A DNA stretch of 64,000 nt. It comes from Eledone cirrhosa. Its lineage: Eukaryota > Mollusca > Cephalopoda > Octopoda > Eledonidae. The notes beneath the pieces are model-generated. The model was not told where the DNA came from. It worked only from the letters and a program-made list of their open reading frames with translations, and made no database searches. Below, one piece after another: positions 52,690-63,424 of the stretch (positions are counted from its first letter, which is position 1; the number at the start of each line of letters is the position of its first letter). The position numbers and the translations under genes are program-made. The DNA is taken from the NCBI GenBank assembly GCA_964016885.1, contig OZ024741.1, positions 415,661,081 through 415,725,080 of the forward strand. The letters run 5' to 3'.

Positions 52690-54410
52690 TCTCTGTTATA
52701 TTAACTGGGGTATGTTATATTAACTGGGGTCTCTGTTATATCAACTGGGTTCTCTGTTATATTAACTGGGGTATGTTATATTAACTGGGGTCTCTGTTAT
52801 ATTAACTGGGGTCTCTGTTATATTAACTGGGGTATGTTATATTAACTGGGGTCTCTGTAATATTAACTGGGTCCTCTGTTATATTAACTGGGTCCTCTGT
52901 TATATTAAATGGGGTCTCTGTTATATTAGCTGGGGCCTCTGTTATATTAACTGGGGTCTCTGTTACATTAAATGGGGTCTCTGTATATTAACTGGGGCCT
53001 CTGTAATATTAACTGGGTTCTGTTATATTAACTGGGGTCTCTGTTATATTAACTGGGGTCTCTGTTATATTAACTGGGGTCTCTATTATATTAACTAGGG
53101 TCTCTGTTATATTAACTGGGGCATCTGTAATATTAACTGGGGTATGTTATATTAACTGGGGTCTCTGTTATATTAACTGAGGTCTCTGTTATATTAACTG
53201 GGGTCTCTGTTATATTAACTGGGGACTCTGTTATATTAACTGGGGTCTCGGTTATATTAACTGGGGCCTCTATTATATTAACTTAGGTCACTGTTATATT
53301 AACTGGGGTCTCTGTTATATTAACTGGGGTCTCTGTTATATTAACTGGGGTCTCTGTTATATTAACTGGGGTCTATGTTATATTAACTGGGGTATGTTAT
53401 ATTAACTGGGGTCTCTGTTATATTAACTTGGGTCTCTGTTATGTTAACTGGGGTCTCTGTTATATTAACTGGGGCCTCTGTTAAATTAACTGGGGCTCTG
53501 TTATATTAACTGGGGCCTCTGTTATATTAAATGGGGTCTCTGTTATATTAACTGGCGCCTCTGTTATATTAACTGGGGCATCTGTTATATTAACTGGGGT
53601 ATGTTATATTAACTGGGGTCTCTGTAATATTAATTGGGGGCTCTATTATACTAACTGGGGTCTCTGTTATATTAACTGGGATCTCTGTTAAATTAACTGG
53701 GGTATGTTATATTAACTGGGGTCGCGGTTATATTAACTGGGGCCTCTATTATATTGACTTAGGTCTCTGTTATATTAACTGGGGTCTCTGTTATATTAAC
53801 TGGGGTCTCTGTTATATTAACTGGGGTATGTTATATTAACTGGGGTCTCTGTTATATTGACTGGGGTACGTTATATTAACTGGGGTCACTGTAATATTAA
53901 CTGGGGTCTCTATTATATTAACTGGGGTCTCTGTTATATTAACTGGGATCTCTGTTATATTAACTGGGGTATGTTATATTAACTGGGGTCTCTGTTATAT
54001 TAACTGGGGCCTCTGTTATATTAACTGGGGTCTCTCTTATATTAACTAGGGTCTCTGTTATATTAAATGGTGTCTCTGTTATATTAACTGGGGTCTCTGT
54101 TATATTAACTGGTGCCTCTGTTATATTAACTGGGGTCTCTGTTATATTAACTGGGGCCTCTGTTATATTAACTGGGGCCTCTGTTATATTAACTGGGGTC
54201 TCTGTTATATTAACTGGGGTCTCTGTTATATTAACTGGGATATGTTATATTAACTGGGGTCCCTGTCATATTAACTGGGGTCTCTATTATATTAACTGGG
54301 GTCTGTGTTATATTAACTGGGGTATGTTATATTAACTGGGGTCTCTGTTATATTAACTGGGGCCTCTGTTATATTAACTGGGGCCTCTGTTATATTAACT
54401 GGGGCCTCTG

Positions 54411-54740
54411 TTATATTAAATGGGGTCTCTGATATATTAACTGGGGTCTCTGTTATATTAAATGGGGCCTCTGATATATTAACTGGGGTCTCTGTTATAT
54501 TAACTGGGGCCTCTGTTATATTAACTGGGGCCTCTGTTATATTAACTGGGGCCTCTGTTATATTAAATGGGGTCTCTGATATATTAACTGGAGTCTCTGT
54601 TATATTAAATTGGGTCTCTGATATATTAACTGGGGTCTCTGTTATATTAACTGGGGTCTCTGATATATTAACTGGGGTCTCTGTTATATTAAATGGGGTC
54701 TCTGATATATTAACTGGGGTCTCTGTTATATTAACTAGGG
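54411..54740 (+). repeat. 42-bp dimer sub-array
   Basis: CTGTTATA and CTGATATA monomers alternate, many of the first type with TAAATGG, so the local period is two monomers (42 bp). Equivalent stretches are at about 58,280-58,605 and 62,030-62,340, locked to the 3,870/3,745-bp units. Confidence 0.8.
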
Positions 54741-54775
54741 TCTCTGTTATATTAACTGGGGCCTCTGTTATATTA

Positions 54776-55480
54776 AATGGGGTCTCTGTTATATTAACTG
54801 GCGCCTCTGTTATATTAACTGGGGCCTCTGTTATATTAACTGGGGCCTCTGTTATATTAACTGGGGTCTCTGTTATATTAACTAGGGTCTCTGTTATGTT
54901 AAATGGGGTCTCTGTTATATTAACTGGGGCCTCTGTTATATTAACTGGGGCCTCTGTTATATTAACTGGGGCCTCTGTTATATTAACTGGGGGCTCTGTT
55001 ATATTAACTAGGGTCTCTGTTATATTAACTGGGGTCTCTGTTATATTAAATGGGGTCTCTGTTATATTAAATGGGGTCTCTGTTATATTAACTGGCGCCT
55101 CTGTGATATTAACTGGGGCCTCTGTTATATTAACTGGGGCCTCTGTTATATTAACTGGGGTCTCTGTTATATTAACTAGGGTCTCTGTTATATTAACTGG
55201 GGCCTCTGTTATATTAAATGGGGTCTCTGTTATATTAACTGGCGCCTCTGTTATATTAACTGGGGCCTCTGTTATATTAACTGGGGCCTCTGTTATATTA
55301 ACTGGGGTCTCTGTTATATTAACTAGGGTCTCTGTTATGTTAAATGGGGTCTCTGTTATATTAACTGGGGCCTCTGTTATATTAACTGGGGCCTCTGTTA
55401 TATTAACTGGGGTCTCTGTTATATTAACTGGGGTCTCTGTTATATTAACTGGGGCCTCTGTTATATTAGCTGGGGCCTCT
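54776..55480 (+). repeat. 441-bp internal duplication
   Basis: The run GGCGCC monomer, CCTCTG monomers, ACTAGGG monomer, GTTATGTTAAATGG monomer is repeated. The GTTATG landmarks at 54,893 and 55,334 are 441 bp apart, exactly 21 monomers. The equivalent pair in the last unit (62,508 and 62,907, the second mutated to GTTATTTT) is 399 bp apart, two monomers shorter. Confidence 0.82.
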
Positions 55481-55725
55481 GTTATATCAACTGGGGTCTC
55501 TGTTACATTAAATGGGGTCTCTGTTATATTAACTGGGGCCTCTGTTATATTAACTGGGCCCTCTGTTATATTAACTGGGGCCTCTGTTATATTAACTGGG
55601 GTCTCTGTTATATTAACTGGGGTATGTTATATTAACTGCGGCCTCTGTTATATTAACTGGGGCCTCTATTATAGTAACTGGGGTCTCTGTTATATTAACT
55701 GGGGTCTCTGTTATATTAACTGGGG

Positions 55726-55851
55726 TCTCTATCATATTAACTGGGGTCTCTGTTATATTAACAGGGGTCTCTGTTATATTAACTGGGGTCTCTGTTATAT
55801 TAACTGGGGTCTCTATTATATTAAATGGCGTCTATGTTATTTTAACTGGGG
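55726..55851 (+). repeat. C-B module 12, right-end subtype
   Basis: C has TCTCTATCATATT in place of TCTCCTTCATATT, then AACAGGGG. B at 55,810 follows at the same 84-bp spacing. Confidence 0.87.
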
Positions 55852-56412
55852 CCTCTGTTATATTAACTGGGGCCTCTGTTATATTAACTGGGGTCTCTGT
55901 TATATTAACTGGGGTCTCTGTTATATTAACTGGGGTCTCTGTTATATTAACTGGGGTCTCTGTTATATTAACTGGGGTATGTTATATTAACTGGGGTCTC
56001 TGTTATATTAACTGGGGTCTCTGTTATATTAACTGGGGTCTCTGTTATATTAACTGGGGCCTCTGTTATATTAACTGGGGCCTCTGTTATATTAACTGGG
56101 GTCTCTGTTATATTAACTGGGGTCTCTGTTATATTAACTGGGGTATGTTATATTAACTGGGGTCTCTATTATATTAACTGGGGTCTCTGTTATATTAACT
56201 GGGGCCTCTGTTATATTAACTGGGGCCTCTATCATATTAACTGGGGTCTCTGTTATATTAACAGGGGTCTCTGTTATATTAACTGGGGTATGTTATATTA
56301 ACTGGGGTCTCTATTATATTAACTGGGGTCTCTGTTATATTAACTGGGGCCTCTGTTATATTAACTGGGGTCTCTGTTATATTAACTGGGGCCTCTGTTA
56401 TATTAACTGGGC

Positions 56413-56559
56413 TCTCTGTTTTATTTACTGGGGTCTCTGTTATATTAACTGAGGTCTCTGTTATGTTAACTGGGGTCTCTGTTATATTAACTGAGGTCTC
56501 TGTTATATTAACTGGGGTCTCTATTATATTAACTGGGGTCTCTGTTATATTAACTGGGG
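56413..56559 (+). repeat. Cassette A, right-end subtype
   Basis: Same subtype, exactly 3,870 bp after the previous copy. Confidence 0.85.
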
Positions 56560-59500
56560 TCTCTGTTATATTAACTGGGGTATGTTATATTAACTGGGGT
56601 CTCTGTTATATCAACTGGGTTCTCTGTTATATTAACTGGGGTATGTTATATTAACTGGGGTCTCTGTTATATTAACTGGGGTCTCTGTTATATTAACTGG
56701 GGTATGTTATATTAACTGGGGTCTCTGTAATATTAACTGGGTCCTCTGTTATATTAACTGGGTCCTCTGTTATATTAAATGGGGTCTGTGTTATATTAGC
56801 TGGGGCCTCTGTTATATTAACTGGGGTCTCTGTTACATTAAATGGGGTCTCTGTATATTAACTGGGGTCTCTGTAATATTAACTGGGTTCTGTTATATTA
56901 ACTGGGGTCTCTGTTATATTAACTGGGGTCTCTGTTATATTAACTGGGGTCTCTATTATATTAACTAGGGTCTCTGTTATATTAACTGGGGCATCTGTAA
57001 TATTAACTGGGGTATGTTATATTAACTGGGGTCTCTGTTATATTAACTGAGGTCTCTGTTATATTAACTGGGGTCTCTGTTATATTAACTGGGGACTCTG
57101 TTATATTAACTGGGGTCTCGGTTATATTAACTGGGGCCTCTATTATATTAACTTAGGTCACTGTTATATTAACTGGGGTCTCTGTTATATTAACTGGGGT
57201 CTCTGTTATATTAACTGGGGTCTCTGTTATATTAACTGGGGTCTATGTTATATTAACTGGGGTATGTTATATTAACTGGGGTCTCTGTTATATTAACTTG
57301 GGTCTCTGTTATGTTAACAGGGGTCTCTGTTATATTAACTGGGGCCTCTGTTAAATTAACTGGGGCTCTGTTATATTAACTGGGGCCTCTGTTATATTAA
57401 ATGGGGTCTCTGTTATATTAACTGGCGCCTCTGTTATATTAACTGGGGCATCTGTTATATTAACTGGGGTATGTTATATTAACTGGGGTCACTGTAATAT
57501 TAATTGGGGGCTCTATTATATTAACTGGGGTCTCTGTTATATTAACTGGGATCTCTGTTAAATTAACTGGGGTATGTTATATTAACTGGGGTCGCGGTTA
57601 TATTAACTGGGGCCTCTATTATATTGACTTAGGTCTCTGTTATATTAACTGGGGTCTCTGTTATATTAACTGGGGTCTCTGTTATATTAACTGGGGTATG
57701 TTATATTAACTGGGGTCTCTGTTATATTGACTGGGGTACGTTATATTAACTGGGGTCACTGTAATATTAACTGGGGTCTCTATTATATTAACTGGGGTCT
57801 CTGTTATATTAACTGGGATCTCTGTTATATTAACTGGGGTATGTTATATTAACTGGGGTCTCTGTTATATTAACTGGGGCCTCTGTTATATTAACTGGGG
57901 TCTCTCTTATATTAACTAGGGTCTCTGTTATATTAAATGGTGTCTCTGTTATATTAACTGGGGTCTCTGTTATATTAACTGGTGCCTCTGTTATATTAAC
58001 TGGGGTCTCTGTTATATTAACTGGGGCCTCTGTTATATTAACTGGGGCCTCTGTTATATTAACTGGGGTCTCTGTTATATTAACTGGGGTCTCTGTTATA
58101 TTAACTGGGATATGTTATATTAACTGGGGTCCCTGTCATATTAACTGGGGTCTCTATTATATTAACTAGGGTCTGTGTTATATTAACTGGGGTATGTTAT
58201 ATTAACTGGGGTCTCTGTTATATTAACTGGGGCCTCTGTTATATTAACTGGGGCCTCTGTTATATTAACTGGGGCCTCTGTTATATTAAATGGGGTCTCT
58301 GATATATTAACTGGGGTCTCTGTTATATTAAATGGGGCCTCTGATATATTAACTGGGGTCTCTGTTATATTAACTGGGGCCTCTGTTATATTAACTGGGG
58401 CCTCTGTTATATTAACTGGGGCCTCTGTTATATTAAATGGGGTCTCTGATATATTAACTGGAGTCTCTGTTATATTAAATGGGGTCTCTGATATATTAAC
58501 TGGGGTCTCTGTTATATTAACTGGGGTCTCTGATATATTAACTGGGGTCTCTGTTATATTAAATGGGGTCTCTGATATATTAACTGGGGTCTCTGTTATA
58601 TTAACTAGGGTCTCTGTTATATTAACTGGGGCCTCTGTTATATTATATGGGGTCTCTGTTATATTAACTGGCGCCTCTGTTATATTAACTGGGGCCTCTG
58701 TTATATTAACTGGGGCCTCTGTTATATTAACTGGGGTCTCTGTTATATTAACTAGGGTCTCTGTTATGTTAAATGGGGTCTCTGTTATATTAACTGGGGC
58801 CTCTGTTATATTAACTGGGGCCTCTGTTATATTAACTGGGGCCTCTGTTATATTAACTGGGGGCTCTGTTATATTAACTAGGGTCTCTGTTATATTAACT
58901 GGGGCCTCTGTTATATTAAATGGGGTCTCTGTTATATTAAATGGGGTCTCTGTTATATTAACTGGCGCCTCTGTGATATTAACTGGGGCCTCTGTTATAT
59001 TAACTGGGGCCTCTGTTATATTAACTGGGGTCTCTGTTATATTAACTAGGGTCTCTGTTATATTAACTGGGGCCTCTGTTATATTAAATGGGGTCTCTGT
59101 TATATTAACTGGCGCCTCTGTTATATTAACTGGGGCCTCTGTTATATTAACTGGGGCCTCTGTTATATTAACTGGGGTCTCTGTTATATTAACTAGGGTC
59201 TCTGTTATGTTAAATGGGGTCTCTGTTATATTAACTGGGGCCTCTGTTATATTAACTGGGGCCTCTGTTATATTAACTGGGGTCTCTGTTATATTAACTG
59301 GGGTCTCTGTTATAATAACTGGGGCCTCTGTTATATTAGCTGGGGCCTCTGTTATATCAACTGGGGTCTCTGTTACATTAAATGGGGTCTCTGTTATATT
59401 AACTGGGGCCTCTGTTATATTAACTGGGCCCTCTGTTATATTAACTGGGGCCTCTGTTATATTAACTGGGTCTCTGTTATATTAACTGGGGTATGTTATA

Positions 59501-59594
59501 TTAACTGCGGCCTCTGTTATATTAACTGGGGCCTCTATTATAGTAACTGGGGTCTCTGTTATATTAACTGGGGTCTCTGTTATATTAACTGGGG

Positions 59595-59720
59595 TCTCTA
59601 TCATATTAACTGGGGTCTCTGTTATATTAACAGGGGTCTCTGTTATATTAACTGGGGTCTCTGTTATATTAACTGGGGTCTCTATTATATTAAATGGCGT
59701 CTATGTTATTTTAACTGGGG
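59595..59720 (+). repeat. C-B module 13, right-end subtype
   Basis: C at 59,595 and B at 59,679, spacing 84 bp. It is 3,869 bp after module 12. The one-base shortfall from 3,870 is the deletion near 59,470. Confidence 0.87.
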
Positions 59721-60157
59721 CCTCTGTTATATTAACTGGGGCCTCTGTTATATTAACTGGGGTCTCTGTTATATTAACTGGGGTCTCTGTTATATTAACT
59801 GGGGTCTCTGTTATATTAACTGGGGTCTCTGTTATATTAACTGGGGTATGTTATATTAACTGGGGTCTCTGTTATATTAACTGGGGTCTCTGTTATATTA
59901 ACTGGGGTCTCTGTTATATTAACTGGGGTATGTTATATTAACTGGGGTCTCTGTTATATTAACTGTGGCCTCTGTTTTATTAACTAGGGCCTCTATTATA
60001 TTAACTGGGGTCTCTATTATATTAACTGGGATCTCTGTTATATTAACTGGGGTCTCTGTTACATTAAATGGGGTCTCTGTTATATTAACTGGGGCCTCTG
60101 TTATATTAACTGGGGTCTCTGTTATATTAACTGGGGCCTCTGTTATATTAACTGGGC

Positions 60158-60304
60158 TCTCTGTTTTATTTACTGGGGTCTCTGTTATATTAACTGAGGT
60201 CTCTGTTATGTTAACTGGGGTCTCTGTTATATTAACTGAGGTCTCTGTTATATTAACTGGGGTCTCTATTATATTAACTGGGGTCTCTGTTATATTAACT
60301 GGGG
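60158..60304 (+). repeat. Cassette A, right-end subtype
   Basis: Same subtype, exactly 3,745 bp after the previous copy. Confidence 0.85.
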
Positions 60305-63298
60305 TCTCTGTTATATTAACTGGGGTATGTTATATTAACTGGGGTCTCTGTTATATCAACTGGGTTCTCTGTTATATTAACTGGGGTATGTTATATTAAC
60401 TGGGGTCTCTGTTATATTAACTGGGGTCTCTGTTATATTAACTGGGGTATGTTATATTAACTGGGGTCTCTGTAATATTAACTGGGTCCTCTGTTATATT
60501 AACTGGGTCCTCTGTTATATTAAATGGGGTCTCTGTTATATTAGCTGGGGCCTCTGTTATATTAACTGGGGTCTCTGTTACATTAAATGGGGTCTCTGTA
60601 TATTAACTTGGGCCTCTGTAATATTAACTGGGTTCTGTTATATTAACTGGGGTCTCTGTTATATTAACTGGGGTCTCTGTTATATTAACTGGGGTCTCTA
60701 TTATATTAACTAGGGTCTCTGTTATATTAACTGGGGCATCTGTAATATTAACTGGGGTATGTTATATTTACTGGGGTCTCTGTTATATTAACTGAGGTCT
60801 CTGTTATATTAACTGGGGTCTCTGTTATATTAACTGGGGACTCTGTTATATTAACTGGGGTCTCGGTTATATTAACTGGGGCCTCTATTATATTAACTTA
60901 GGTCACTGTTATATTAACTGGGGTCTCTGTTATATTAACTGGGGTCTCTGTTATATTAACTGTGGTCTCTGTTATATTAAGTGGGGTCTCTGTTATATTA
61001 ACTGGGGTATGTTATATTAACTGGGGTCTCTGTTATATTAACTTGGGTCTCTGTTATGTTAACTGGGGTCTCTGTTATATTAACTGGAGCCTCTGTTAAA
61101 TTAACTGGGGCTCTGTTATATTAACTGGGGCCTCTGTTATATTAAATGGGGTCTCTGTTATATTAACTGGCGCCTCTGTTATATTAACTGGGGCATCTGT
61201 TATATTAACTGGGGTATTTTATATTAACTGGGGTCTCTGTAATATTAATTGGGGGCTCTATTATTTGAACTGGGGTCTCTGTTATATTAACTGGGATCTC
61301 TGTTAAATTAACTGGGGTATGTTATATTAACTGGGGTCGCGGTTATATTAACTGGGGCCTCTATTATATTGACTTAGGTCTCTGTTATATTAACTGGGGT
61401 CTCTGTTATATTAACTGGGGTCTCTGTTATATTAACTGGGGTATGTTATATTAACTGGGGTCTCTGTTATATTGACTGGGGTACGTTATATTAACTGGGG
61501 TCACTGTAATATTAACTGGGGTCTCTATTATATTAACTGGGGTCTCTGTTATATTAACTGGGATCTCTGTTATATTAACTGGGGTATGTTATATTAACTG
61601 GGGTCTCTGTTATATTAACTGGGGCCTCTGTTATATTAACTGGGGTCTCTCTTATATTAACTAGGGTCTCTGTTATATTAAATGGTGTCTCTGTTATATT
61701 AACTGGGGTCTCTGTTATATTAACTGGTGCCTCTGTTATATTAACTGGGGTCTCTGTTATATTAACTGGGGCCTCTGTTATATTAACTGGGGCCTCTGTT
61801 ATATTAACTGGGGTCTCTGTTATATTAACTGGGGTCTCTGTTATATTAACTGGGATATGTTATATTAACTGGGGTCCCTGTCATATTAACTGGGGTCTCT
61901 ATTATATTAACTGGGGTCTGTGTTATATTAACTGGGGTATGTTATATTAACTGGGGTCTCTGTTATATTAACTGGGGCCTCTGTTATATTAACTGGGGCC
62001 TCTGTTATATTAACTGGGGCCTCTGTTATATTAAATGGGGTCTCTGATATATTAACTGGGGTCTCTGTTATATTAAATGGGGCCTCTGATATATTAACTG
62101 GGGTCTCTGTTATATTAACTGGGGCCTCTGTTATATTAACTGGGGCCTCTGTTATATTAACTGGGGCCTCTGTTATATTAAATGGGGTCTCTGATATATT
62201 AACTGGGGTCTCTGTTATATTAAATGGGGTCTCTGATATATTAACTGGGGTCTCTGTTATATTAACTGGGGTCTCTGATATATTAACTGGGGTCTCTGTT
62301 ATATTAAATGGGGTCTCTGATATATTAACTGGGGTCTCTGTTATATTAACTAGGGTCTCTGTTATATTAACTGGGGCCTCTGTTATATTAAATGGGGTCT
62401 CAGTTATATTAACTGGCGCCTCTGTTATATTAACTGGGGCCTCTGTTATATTAACTGGGGCCTCTGTTATATTAACTGGGCTCTCTGTTATATTAACTAG
62501 GGTCTCTGTTATGTTAAATGGGGTCTCTGTTATATTAACTGGGGCCTCTGTTATATTAACTGGGGCCTCTGTTATATTAACCGGGGCCTCTGTTATATTA
62601 ACTGGGGGCTCTGTTATATTAACTAGGGTCTCTGTTATATTAACTGGGGCCTCTGTTATATTAAATGGGGTCTCTGTTATATTAAATGGGGTCTCTGTTA
62701 TATTAACTGGCGCCTCTGTGATATTAACTGGGGCCTCTGTTATATTAACTGGGGCCTCTGTTATATTAACTGGGGTCTCTGTTATATTAACTAGGGTCTC
62801 TGTTATATTAACTGGGGCCTCTGTTATATTAACTGGGGCCTCTGTTATATTAACTGGGGCCTCTGTTATATTAACTGGGGTCTCTGTTATATTAACTAGG
62901 GTCTCTGTTATTTTAAATGGGGTCTCTGTTATATTAACTGGGGCCTCTGTTATATTAACTGGGGCCTCTGTTATATTAACTGGGGTCTCTGTTATATTAA
63001 CTGGGGTCTCTGTTATATTAACTGGGGCCTCTGTTATATTAGCTGGGGCCTCTGTTATATCAACTGGGGTCTCTGTTACATTAAATGGGGTCTCTGTTAT
63101 ATTAACTGGGGCCTCTGTTATATTAACTGGGCCCTCTGTTATATTAACTGGGGCCTCTGTTATATTAACTGGGGTCTCTGTTATATTAACTGGGGTATGT
63201 TATATTAACTGCGGCCTCTGTTATATTAACTGGGGCCTCTATTATAGTAACTGGGGTCTCTGTTATATTAACTGGGGTCTCTGTTATATTAACTGGGG

Positions 63299-63424
63299 TC
63301 TCTATCATATTAACTGGGGTCTCTGTTATATTAACAGGGGTCTCTGTTATATTAACTGGGGTCTCTGTTATATTAACTGGGGTCTCTATTATATTAAATG
63401 GCGTCTATGTTATTTTAACTGGGG
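63299..63424 (+). repeat. C-B module 14, right-end subtype
   Basis: C at 63,299 and B at 63,383, spacing 84 bp. Confidence 0.87.

Noticed and set aside
54896..55990. 364-codon open frame (and similar at 40,541, 45,952 and 62,511) as a protein gene
   Set aside because: The translation is only the 21-bp unit read as SVILTGV and then CYINWGL after a 19-mer. There is no non-repeat domain, no codon bias separate from the satellite, and the end coincides with the next frame-shifting 19-mer.
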